DNA from: Zeus faber
Taxonomy: Eukaryota; Chordata; Actinopteri; Zeiformes; Zeidae
NCBI GenBank assembly: GCA_960531495.1
Contig: CAUIJY010000124.1
Span: 372,001-436,000 of the forward strand
DNA: 64,000 bases
Reading direction: 5' to 3'
This document shows positions 22,186 to 31,989 of this stretch, piece after piece. Positions within the stretch are counted from its first letter, which is position 1; every line of letters starts with the position of its first letter. The notes under the pieces were generated by a model. That model did no database searches. It saw only the letters and a program-made list of their open reading frames with translations, and had not been told where the DNA came from. Made by a program: the position numbers and the translations under genes.

Positions 22186-22647
22186 GAGGTCTTTGCAGAA
22201 GATGTTTGCTGCAGGGACCTGAGGTTACCCGGATTGCATCGGCGTATGGTATAACGACGCTTTCTGGGTTACCTTGAAGTTGTAGTGATGCGGTAGTAGC
22301 ACATTTTGTATGGAGTGAGAGAAAGAAGGCGGGTTTTCCTTGTTCAGTGTCCTTGCTTCGGTTGACGTGCAGAGGTAGACGTGCGTCTTCACACGAGAGC
22401 GACTACAAATGGGCCAACGCTTGAAGCTGACGCTTCAAGGGCAGGACCATAAATAGGTGATAGAATACAGCTGCTCGTGTGATTAGGGTTGCACCTGGCT
22501 AAGAGCACGCCCACATAAGAGAGGACTTACCTGAATAGGGGGTGTGTCTGGAACACAAGCTTGTTGGCAGATCAGCAAATAGCAGTGAAATGTACAGAGT
22601 CAGTCCAGTAGTCCAAGTTGCAATACTACAATACGAGCAGTGATACA

Positions 22648-24960
22648 CTACACAGCAACCTCAGCACTAGAGCTCGACTCGCCAGATTGAGCAGCCAGAT
22701 TGTATAAATGAAAGTCAGGTAGGTTTAGCCCTCCTTGTTCAGTGGGACAACATAGGGTTTTAAGCTTGACTCTAGGAACTTTACCATTCCACAGGAATCT
22801 AGAATTCTGTCTATCCAAATTTTTATAGAAGGCTTTCGGGGTTGGTGTTGGGAGTTCTTGAAAAAGATAAAGAAATTTGGGTAGGGTTTTCATTTTTAAA
22901 CAGTTTATTTGTCCAATTAGGGATAAAGGTAAAGACTTCCACCTTTCCAAATCTACTTCCACTTTTTTAAACAGGGGGTCATAGTTGATGAAGACGATTT
23001 GTTGTAATTGGTTGGGTATTTACAAACCAAGATTCTCTTGGTAATACTCGGGCCTCTGAATTGAGAGGCATTATCACACTTTTATTTGTGTTTACTTTGT
23101 ATCCTGAAATACAGCTATATTCATCCAATAGGGAGCACAGGGCAGGGAGAGATGACCCCACATTGGTCCAGTACAACAGAATATAATCAGCATATAGCAA
23201 AATTACGTGCTTTTCCTGTTCCACCATAACACCATCTATAACAGGGTGTGCTCTTATAGCAATGGTGAGGGGTTCAATTGCCAATGAGAAGCGTAACGGA
23301 GACAAGGGAGAACCCTAGCGTGTACCACGTGACAATGGGAAAAGAGAAGAGATATTGGCATTTGTTCGAAACATAGCTGTTGGATTGAGATAGAGCATCT
23401 GAATCATTCGTATTCAATTTGGAACAAAATTATTTGTATGTAATACTGCAAAAAGAAAGGACCATTCTAAAAGATCAAATGCCTTTTCAGCATCCAGTGA
23501 AAGGGCCATTACAGGGGTATTGATTTTTTCGGCACAGTGAATTATGTTGAGGAATCTTCGAATATTATCAGAGGAAAGGCGATTTTGAATGAAGCCAGTC
23601 CGATCTTTATTTATAAGGTTAGGTATCACATTCTGCAGTCTAGTGGCTATAACCTTGGTAAACACTTTATATTCTGATGAGAGTATGGCAATGGGCCAAT
23701 AGGATCAACAGAGTTCTGGATCTTTGCCTGGCTTTAACAGAACTGTAATCAGAGCCTGTTCTAAAGTTTTGGGCAGGTTGTGGATCTCAAGTGCATGCTT
23801 AAACATATCCATCAGTGGTGTTGTCAGATTAGATGCAAATGCTTTGTAGAAGTCCATAGGAAACCGATCTGGCCCTGGCGATTTTCCTCCCGAAAGCCTT
23901 CCTAATGCACCTAGAACTTCCTGGTTACCAATGTCAGCTTCTAGACTGTCCCGTGTCTCCGCAGTGAACCCCGGCATGGTGAGTCCCACTAAAAGTTATT
24001 CATTTTATGAGTATCTACACCCTGAGAGGACTATAGGTCCAGGGAGAAGTCCTTGAAGGTTTCATAAATACGTTTAGGATTATGAACTACAGTGACAACA
24101 TCATTGATCTTAACTGAGGGGATACATCTTGAGTTGTCCTCTTTTTGGATCTGCCAGGATAGTAATTTACCACTCTTATCCCCGTGTTCAAAATACTTTT
24201 GCTTAGTTCTAGCCATTGCATTTTCAATCACTCGAGTGGTTAGCACGTCATACTCATTCCTTTTGTTGTTTAGCAAGTTGAAAGTCATCACATTTTGCAT
24301 TTGAAAATACTCCTTTTTCAAGATTCTTAATCTCTGATTCAAGTGTTTTGGCATTTAACAAGCTTTTGTTGCATTTTTTTTCCATGATGCATAACTTCTA
24401 GTCCCACCTCTTAAATAAGCCTTTAAGGATTCCCACACAGCAGTTGATGAGGCAGTCCCTTTGTTAATACTAAGAAAACTGTCGTTGTTGTTTTTTGATA
24501 ACTTTAACATAATCTGTGTCATTGAGCAGGTGCATGGGGAATCACCATAGTCTATGACTACTAGCGATGTTTTTCTGAGACATCAGGAGAATAAGAGGAG
24601 CATGGTCTGAATAAGTTATAGGTAGATATTCACATGAGGATATGAGGTGGATTCTTTTAGCGTGAGCAAGAAATATATCAATTCTGGAATAGCTTTATGA
24701 GCATCTGAGTAAAAAGAGTATTCGTGCAACAATTTATGTCTTTCCCTCCAGACCTCTACAAGTTTGAAATCTAACATTTCTTTGTGCAGTGCCTTAGCTG
24801 CTTGGGTTAGGATTTTGGGATTAGAAGATGACCGATCTAAGGATGGATCCAAAACTACAGTCAAATCTCCACAGACTTTGGAAAAATTATATAATGTCTG
24901 TATACAATGTATAATGTGTACAAATATAAAAGTAGAAAGAAAAGAAATATGAAACAAACA
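22648..24960 (-). mobile_element. L1-like LINE, degenerate pol
   Basis: From high to low coordinate on the minus strand: an endonuclease part (GDLTVVLDPSLDRSS, 24616-24957), a linker with KYFEHGDKSGKLLSWQI (24031-24354), RT finger/palm segments KSPGPDRFPMDFYKAF, VIATRLQNVIPNLI-DRTGFIQNR, LSLDAEKAFDLLEW (motif A), SPLRFSLAIEPL (motif B), VILLYADYILLY (motif C with YADY in place of YADD), and a C-terminal FLWNGKVPRVKLKTLC-GGLNLPDFHLYN. Successive segments fall in different frames with stops between. The organisation is that of fish L1-clade elements. 5' truncated in the endonuclease. Confidence 0.85.
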
Positions 24961-25436
24961 AAAAAAACAAAAAAACTAACAAAGGCAAAAGGTCAAACCA
25001 AACGCTACATGCCCCCCTTTGACCCCAATTCCTCCCCAACTGAGGAAGTGCCAAAACCTTAGTCTTATTGACACTTTTTTTGTTGCGGCTGTAACCCAAC
25101 ATTATTATACGTTATTAAATGGCACTAATCCTCCTTAAAACTGAAATAGTCTATTAGCCTAATCAACTTTAATAAAGTTTATAACAACAATGGATACTGA
25201 GGTGATGTTAAAACACAATATAAACATTTTACGAAGTAGGACAATTCCCTTTAATAACACCTTGGGAGGATATTTCGCCAACTCTCCCGGTGTGAGAAAC
25301 CTTGAACATCATAACCAGAGAAGGTAAAATAAAAACCAACCTAGAGTAAAAGAGCAGCATATGGTAGGAGTCTATATGTATATTATAGCTCCTGAGCATC
25401 CCTCTAAACACATAATTGATTTTAGAGAGCCACGCA
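24961..25436. other. AT-rich sequence, nothing recognised
   Basis: No coding or RNA motif seen. A-rich tract at 24956-24980. Confidence 0.5.
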
Positions 25437-26145
25437 AGGCCAACATTGAAATCCAGGCGGCTGACGGATGAGTTGGAGTCTGCTTACTTGATGCAGAGAG
25501 CTCATGAGTTTAAAAGGCAGGAACAGCTCAGAAAGAAATCCAACTGAAGAATTGTGAAATTGTTGAGCTGCACAATAATCGCCTAGACCAGGAGATGAGA
25601 GCCCTTCGAGCGAGGGTGCATTCCCTTGATGCTGAGAAAAACTCTGTGCAAGAGAGGGTGGTATCTCTGCAGGACGACGTGGATTGGCTGGAGTTTGCAC
25701 TCCAACTGCAGCAGCAAGATGGTAAACCGCAGCTCCTAACTCTACAGGCAGAGGCAGACCAGGCCCATGAGATGGTGAAGAAATGTCATGCTTCTATGTT
25801 GGCCCAGAGCAACCAGACCTGCAGGATTTTGAATGAGAAGATAATTGCTCAGACAGACTGCCTCGCAAATATGGAGAAAGCAGAGGTAACACTTCAGAAG
25901 GAGGTGCACAGGCTGGAGTCTGCCCTCCAAGAGCAGAGAAAACGGACTAAAAATCAGCTCCTTGCTCTCCAGATCCAGGCTGGCCAGGCCAAAGAGCTGG
26001 CTGAATCTTCTCTGTCTGAGCTGGTCCAGAGGAACCACACATGCAGGTTATTAAACAAGGAGCTTATTACTCAGATAGACAGCCTTGCAAAGAAGGAGCA
26101 ATCGGTGGGATCAGTGGAGAAGTAGGTGGACGGACTAAGGTCTGC
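25437..26145 (+). pseudogene. Coiled-coil coding sequence, broken, copy 1
   Basis: The longest open part (25595-26125, 176 codons) is a continuous heptad-rich coiled coil with Leu/Ile at a/d positions and many Gln, Glu and Lys; sample segments are LRARVHSLDAEKNSVQ and TLQKEVHRLESALQEQ. There is an internal repeat: the segment around ALQLQQQDGKPQLLTLQ recurs as ALQEQRKRTKNQLLALQ. Homology to copy 2 begins near 25437, before the ATG, with a frame break or stop between 25530 and 25560. No other domain is present. The parent gene is unknown; long coiled-coil proteins of this look cannot be named by eye. Confidence 0.6.
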
Positions 26146-26149
26146 CCTC

Positions 26150-26340
26150 CAGCTCGGGATGGGCAATACCAACATTTTTCCTTTCGATACCATTGGAAAA
26201 GTACCTATATGGTACTTTTTCATCGATACCGATACCGATACTTTTTGCCCCTTAAAGGGAAATCTCATGATTGCAGAGTGTTCATTCATAACTTTATTGC
26301 AAGGGCAATACGAAATATAAATAAAACTCATTTACATAAA
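26150..26340. mobile_element. Possible hAT-type MITE end
   Basis: The sequence gggatgggcaataccaac followed by repeated cgataccgatac and tttttgcc resembles the terminal region of a common fish non-autonomous hAT-like element. Only one end is seen and no target duplication was found. Confidence 0.35.
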
Positions 26341-27050
26341 CACTTGAAAGAAATGCTTATAAAATGAGAATGAAATAGATCAATGAGTTAAATAAATAAA
26401 ATAAGATGAAAATAAATATTTTTTAATAATAATAAAATAATAAAAATAATAAGACTTCAAATTTATACAAAATTAATTACATTTCTCAAATTGAAACATC
26501 ATAACACATCATCATCACCACCAACACTAGCAGCACCATCATCATCCTCAACAAAATGCAAAATGATCATTTCACTCGTTTTTATTACACTGAAAGAGAA
26601 TTCAGACGGTGACCTTATTCTGACTTCTCATCATCCCTTGTATGAATTATGAACAGCACTTGAATTATGAATTATAAACGAAACAACACAATTTAGAACA
26701 AATTACAAAAAGGGAAATCAAAATGTTATAAACATTTAATCATTATGCAGCAAAATTTCCAAAATGCAGTTTATTTACCGATCTATTTAGATATTTTGTT
26801 CTCAGCAAAGATATTTTATTCATCTAAATATTATAATTTATAGCCTGATATATACAGAATTTTTACTTCCATTAATAACATTCTAGAAACAAAACTGTTT
26901 GTGAATATTTTATGATACATACAGTACAAGTATATGAACCTTTACGTTTGTCAACTAAATGAAAGAGTGGTGAAGATGACCTCATCCAAGATTCAGGTAG
27001 CTCAGTTGCATATTTGGTGTAGTTTAATAAAAAAATGGTTCATTAAATTT
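26341..27050. other. AT-rich sequence, nothing recognised
   Basis: Very AT-rich with short (AAT)n and (ATC)n stretches (26400-26550). No gene seen. Confidence 0.5.
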
Positions 27051-27054
27051 TTTA

Positions 27055-27116
27055 TCACTTATAACGCATTAACTGTCACCTGTAGGTACAGGTGACAGTT
27101 AATGCGTTATAAGTGA
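27055..27116. repeat. Perfect 30-bp palindrome with 2-nt loop
   Basis: Left arm 27055-27084 and right arm 27087-27116 are exact reverse complements around the dinucleotide gg. The core reads aactgtcacctgta / tacaggtgacagtt. Confidence 0.95.
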
Positions 27117-27128
27117 AAGGCAAAGAGA

Positions 27129-27160
27129 GGCAAAGAATATCCAGGTGGATATTCTTTGCC
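27129..27160. repeat. 14-bp palindrome with 4-nt loop
   Basis: The arms ggcaaagaatatcc (27129-27142) and ggatattctttgcc (27147-27160) flank aggt. It lies 12 bp after the longer palindrome. Confidence 0.9.
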
Positions 27161-27389
27161 TTTCATGGAACACTCAAAAGAGGCAAAAGAGGTTGCTAAT
27201 GTTGCTGCTATGTGACACCACTTTATTGCAGATGGATCACAGGGCATTAAATTTGGTTCATGGGAAAAAAATAGCAACATACTACGCTTCTTTTTCTCTC
27301 TCGACCATCCATAACTCATTTACAATTCTCCTAATGGTTTCAATGGTGTTAATGTTAATGATACATTAAAAAAAAAAAAAATTGTTCTG

Positions 27390-28140
27390 GTACCTCTCTG
27401 TTGTCCAGGAAGAGCAGACATGTCAAAGAAAATGCAACAGTGATCTGAACCCTAGCATATAGCAAAATCCATGACATAGGGTACAGTGATATTTAGTCCT
27501 TTTGATATGACCAAGTCCAGAGTATGCCCTTTATTGTGGGTGGGTCGAGAAACATGCTGAGTGAGGTCAAATTTCTCCAATAGGCTAATGAAGTGTTGAG
27601 CATCTGGGTCTATTTGATTGTCAACAGGAATATTAAAATCACCTGAGATTATAACACCATCATAATCAGTGGAGACCTTGGACAGTAGCTCAGAGAATTC
27701 ATCAAGAAAGCCACATTTAGATTTTGGTGACCGATTTAGATTTCGGCGATGATTAACATCGGGGCACTGCAGTTCATAGATATAGCAAGGTGTTCAAATG
27801 ACGTGAATTCTCCGAGGAGAATTTCCTTGCAAGCATAGATATCAGAGAATAAGACAGCAGCTAATCCACAGCCTCTCTTCTCAGCTCTAGTTATCTGGAT
27901 GGACTTGAAATTAGGAGGTGCTGTCTCAATGAGTGTGACTGTGCCATTTCAATCAAGCCAGGTCTCAGTCAGTGGAGAGAAATCCAGGTTATGTGTACTT
28001 ATAAGCTCATTAACTAAAAATGACGAGTTAATTGTTAGTGACCTGACGTTTAATAGAGACATTTTTATTGTTCTGGGTGCACGGCTTTATGGGGTACTTA
28101 GAGTTTGAGTCCAAACTGAGAGTAAATTGTTTCGATTCCT
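27390..28140 (-). mobile_element. LINE ORF2 endonuclease remnant
   Basis: Read on the minus strand, the pieces ALTETWL-like, TAPPNFKSIQITRAEKRGCG, AISMNCSAPMLII, VDNQIDPDAQHF and the HPTIKGHTLDLV-like end follow the order of an L2/CR1-group endonuclease domain. Every piece is short, with stops and frameshifts between. It sits directly downstream of the esterase-type ORF1 piece, so the two are probably one element truncated before the RT. Confidence 0.6.
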
Positions 28141-28239
28141 GTATGTTACAGGGAAGTTACGTAATTTCGGTCTATGGTTTATAGCTACAGGATTTTGTAA
28201 AGCAGAGTGACAGTCATTAATGTCAGAGTGGATCGGACT

Positions 28240-28692
28240 CACCAAACATCAGCAGCGAACAGAGGATTTCAGCGTCAGTTCCATGTTCAAGGCGAGGAGG
28301 CGTGATCCATGAAAGTTTGGATGAACTCCATCATGTCTTAAGACTTTTGGATGGTTTAAGAAGGTGCCAAAGTTGTCCACAAACGGTACGTTGAGGGAGC
28401 AGCAGTATCCCTTGAACTATGTTTGTAGCTGAAGGACATGCGTGAATTTTATGTCTCCAAAGCTGGGACACAGCAGCAGGCCGGATACGATGAACCGGCG
28501 GTCCGACTGTAGAAGACTGTCAATAAGCTTCAAAATGCCTTCTTTAAGTGTCTTAGATTGTGTGTTCCTGAGATCGTTGGTTCCCATGTGGATCAGAACA
28601 GTGGAGGCAGACGGGTTTTGATCCAGTAGCTGTGGGATTCTGGAGTCTGTATCCCGGATGAGAGTACCCGCAGATGCATTCTTCGTCATTTC
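28240..28692 (-). pseudogene. LINE ORF1 with SGNH-type esterase domain, remnant
   Basis: The minus ORF 28417-28689 contains STVLIHMGTNDLRN, with the G-x-N-D (GTND) block III signature of SGNH hydrolases. Downstream, in another frame (about 28300-28330), is HDGVHPNFHGS, matching the block V D-x-x-H signature. The block I Ser region is not preserved. ORF1 proteins of several CR1/L2 LINEs carry such an esterase. The end of the ORF is frameshifted at about 28420. Confidence 0.65.
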
Positions 28693-28973
28693 GAATAAGC
28701 AGTTAGTAAAGGAAGGGATTTTCTAACAGTATGAGGCAGGAGCTACTGTAGATGGGACAAGGGTTGCACAGCAAACAATGTTTAACTTTGCAGCTCTTTG
28801 TTTTATGAATTGTGTAAAGATGACAAGACGGACACCTGACTCTGATGGGAGTGAAACAAGCAACTTTTAAATTCCTTGCTTATGAGGCCTTGATGTCCAA
28901 TGCGCTCTCTCCATTAAGCTACAGAGACACTCTTCAAGTGCGTTCGAAAGGCACGTTGACAGAAATAAAGCTA

Positions 28974-29055
28974 CGATGAGGATGGGACTCGAACCCACGC
29001 GTGCAGAGCACAATGGATTAGCAGTCCATCGCCTTAACCACTCGGCCACCTCACC
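28974..29055 (-). tRNA. tRNA-Ser(GCT)
   Basis: This is an 82-nt class II tRNA with a long variable arm. The acceptor stem GGTGAGG pairs with CCTCATC with one G-U. The A box is TGGCCGAGTGG, the anticodon loop is CTGCTAA with GCT, and the B box GGTTCGAGTCC is intact. The length equals the usual vertebrate tRNA-Ser(GCT). No run of four T is seen just downstream on the minus strand, so transcription termination is uncertain. It looks like an intact gene, with no tandem sister copies here. Confidence 0.9.
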
Positions 29056-29209
29056 TGGAAAGAATGGCACATCCTCAACAACAACTGTGCGTACCAACCT
29101 TCATCATTTTGAGTAATTCTGGGGAGAGGCCATTAAAAGTACAGAGTTCTTTTTACAGTCCAAGTACCTTGCCACAGACTTACACACTAAATGTTTTGGT
29201 CTTGTACTG

Positions 29210-29390
29210 AGGGTAGCTCAAGCGGTAGAGCTGGTGGTCTAGTGATCTAAAGGTTGCTGGTTCGATCCCAGGCTCCTCCTGCTAGCATGCTGTAGTGTCT
29301 TTGAGCAAGACACTTAACCCCTGGTGGTTGCGTCTGTCGGTGTTTAAACAGCTGTAAGTCGCTTTGGATAAAAGCGTCTGCTAAATGTAA
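29210..29390 (+). mobile_element. tRNA-derived SINE, copy 2
   Basis: Same family as 394-614: GGTAGCTCAAGCGGTAGAG head, GGTTCGATCCC B box, and the TCGCTTTGGATAAAAGCG tail. This copy lacks the duplicated B-box segment. Confidence 0.85.
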
Positions 29391-29516
29391 AACAATAAAG
29401 AACTGCTCCAGCCAGATTTGAGCAACACACATTGGAGGCAAATTGACAAGTTTAACTTCAGGGCAATAATGTAAGACACGACAATTCAAGAAACCCCCAC
29501 ATGTTTCCCAGAAAGG

Positions 29517-29588
29517 GCATTGGTGATATAGTGGTGACCATAGCTGCCTTCCAAGCAGTTGACCTGGGTTCAATTCCCAGCCAATGCA
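29517..29588 (+). tRNA. tRNA-Gly(TCC)
   Basis: A 72-nt sequence with acceptor GCATTGG pairing perfectly with CCAATGC, anticodon loop CTTCCAA (TCC) on a paired stem, and T arm CCTGGGTTCAATTCCCAGG with full pairing. The D arm differs slightly from the common vertebrate form (GTGATATAG). It appears intact. It is about 460 bp from tRNA-Ser(GCT) and on the opposite strand. Confidence 0.85.
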
Positions 29589-30965
29589 ATTTGTGGTTTC
29601 TGGTTGTTCATCAAACACTGGCTTTGCAGTGAGTGAACTTTATATATTTGGAGGCAAATAAACAAGATTAACATCAGGTTAATGATGCACTGAAATGTAC
29701 TTAATGTATTAGAAGTAAAAGTTATGTTACATTCAGTTTCCTGATGTACAATGAGAGCCACTTAAAGAGGCTGTCCCAGCCAGAGGCCTGTCCGCTGGCA
29801 GCCAGTTCCCAGCTGACTGAACTCTATACAACAGGTCAAATAAGGGCATAGTAGTGATTAAAATAAAACAGTATTTAAAAAAATCTAAAATGCAAAGGAG
29901 TATTATAAATAATATTAAAGTATTTACCTAAAAAAAATCTAGTCAAATAAAGACAATAATAATAGTGATATTCAACGTGATTGTGGACATCTTTAATATC
30001 CGTGGACCACAATAATATAGTGTCATACTGAATGGAAACATAGACACATTGTTGTCCGACAAACACTGCAAAGTACTACTAAGAGAGAGGAAAGTCACAG
30101 TTTTCCTTTGTTTTAAAGTGGCCAAGTGTGTAGATTTATAGGTTCTAGTCGTTGGCATTTTGATTTCAATATAAAAGGTCTTTGAAATTTCGATTTTTAG
30201 GAGTTATTGGGATCAAAATAATTGTGAAATATTGCAAAAGATTTCTGCATTTGCAGCGCTCTCTGAGAAATGCCTCATCCCCCCTCAACCACCACACATT
30301 CAATAGATTAAATCTAAAATGTTCAATAAGCAACAATAAAACAATAACATATTAAAAATTTATAAATAAAAGTCAATAGCATAAAATATACACCAGCAAT
30401 ATGTACAAAAGATAACTAGGCTTCATAGTGTATGGATTCTACTGAACACTCAAGATTGTTTTACTGTTAACACAGTTGTAAGTTCATGGTTCATATAAAA
30501 ACAATTATTTAATTATCCTTTTTTGGAGCTGCAACAATTGGCCAACCGATGAGTTGCCAACTATTTCATGAATCGCCACCTTTTTTGATAATGATTAACC
30601 GCTTAGAGTCATTATTTAAGAAGTCCTATATGACAGTAAACTGAATAACCTACATAGGTTCCTCCACTACAGAGATCCCATTGAATTGGGAGGATCGGAA
30701 TTTTCACCTCTCAGTGAAATGGGGTTGATTGCTCCATTGGAATGTTAACATTTTCGTCAATGGATTTGTGTTTGCATATGTTTGTGTTAGGTGTGGGGGA
30801 TTCCAGACCTTGGGAGGACACAACAATTAAGTGCAAACAAAAATGTAGACCAAGGCTTTATCTGTGGCCTACTTCGGTAGTCACTGAAAAGTGGTTATAA
30901 TGTGCTAGAATATAAAAGTGGAAATAATTTTTGATATATATATAAAAACATATAATTCCCTTAAA
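29589..30965. other. No recognisable gene
   Basis: AT-rich non-coding sequence; small ORFs (for example 29875-30066, 29943-30158 minus) have no motif. Confidence 0.45.
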
Positions 30966-31110
30966 TAGGGCTGGGAATCATCGTAGACCTCACGACACGA
31001 TATCATAAGGATATGAAGAGTTTTGCGATAGATTAAGTGTTGGGATTCAATTTGTTGCCATATTTCCCAATAATTTTAAATTTAATACATTTGGAGAGAA
31101 AATATTTAAT
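30966..31110. mobile_element. Possible MITE (gctgggaatcatcg-type)
   Basis: The phrase agggctgggaatcatcgtagacctcacgacacgatatcat resembles the end of a widespread fish hAT-like non-autonomous transposon family. The opposite end was not found. Confidence 0.35.
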
Positions 31111-31221
31111 TTATGGTGTGAGGTGTGGCTCCTGGTCAATCTAAATGGCTCTCAGAAATAAATGCATTAACTTTACTAATTGGACCTGCACCGGACTTAT
31201 CGATCAGATGAATCATATCAT

Positions 31222-31284
31222 ATCTGATCTATTCTTTTATCCATTAATCACAATGTGATTGATGGATAAAAGAATAGATCAGAT
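31222..31284. repeat. 31-bp inverted repeat, one mismatch
   Basis: Left arm 31222-31252 and right arm 31254-31284 pair at 30 of 31 positions around a single a. The core of the left arm is ctattcttttatccatt. Confidence 0.95.
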
Positions 31285-31539
31285 CGGATATGAAATAGAT
31301 CCGCATTGAAGTGTTCTTCGCCCAGGGGAAGAAGCGGGGCCCGGGTAGGTGCGCTAAACCCCACCGGGCTCCTGCTCAGACTGGGAGATGACGGTTGGGC
31401 TGATAAACGGTTTAAGGGTTGAAAAGATCATGGAAACAAATCAATAAAACACCAGGGATATAATAATATAAAATGACTCAATCTAAATTTTCTATTATAA
31501 AATCTAAAATTGATGAACTATCAATATTTGTCACCACTA

Positions 31540-31985
31540 TATAAATATTGTATTGGGATGTGGTGGGATTATCTTTGTTCTTCCAATTGCGTAATATTAT
31601 TTTCTTGGCAATCGTTAAGGCGATCAAAATGGGTTGGTGGTGGTTGAGTGCTGAGTCAACCGAGGAGAGGTCACCAAGGAGACATATAGACAGGGAGGCT
31701 GGATAGATGGGAAGAGTCAGATGGCATGAAAGTAGTCATCTATGGTACAAAGGGAACAATGACAACAAACGTCTTTATCCATGAAACCCATTTTGAATAT
31801 TTTGTGTGTGATATGTGCTCTGTGCAAAATCTTGAACTGGATGAGTTGCATTTTGGAATTGCAGGTCATAGAAAAGGTGTTGTTTCAAAAAAGCTTCCAC
31901 AGGTTGATATTGCTGGAAACAGCAAGGTCTCTTTCCCATTCCATGGTAGGTAAAGATAAACTGTCATCTGTCATCTTTTCATAAA
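31540..31985 (-). mobile_element. L1-like LINE C-terminal scrap
   Basis: The minus strand contains degenerate phrases such as KCNSSSSRFCTEHISHTKYSKWVSWIKTF and HFDRLNDCQENNITQLEEQR, resembling the post-RT C-terminal domain of fish L1 elements. Several stops are present. It may belong to the same family as 22648-24960. Confidence 0.45.
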
Positions 31986-31989
31986 AGTT

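Larger units (their letters stand above)
19255..22640 (-). mobile_element. Almost full-length L2-like LINE
   Basis: The element runs on the minus strand from about 22640 (5') to 19255 (3'). It ends in repeats of acattt and the TCGCTTTGGATAAAAGCG tail shared with the SINEs. It encodes an apurinic-like endonuclease and a reverse transcriptase (separate entries). Only a handful of lesions break the ORF, so it is a relatively recent insertion. The 5' limit is an estimate from loss of recognisable sequence. Confidence 0.85.

Noticed and set aside
28974..29055. tRNA-Ser(GCT) as primer source for the nested provirus
   Set aside because: Its 3' end (CCCATCCTCATCG) does not match the primer site, which fits a different serine isoacceptor.
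29247..29618. 123-aa minus ORF
   Set aside because: It is antisense to a SINE and the tRNA-Gly gene.
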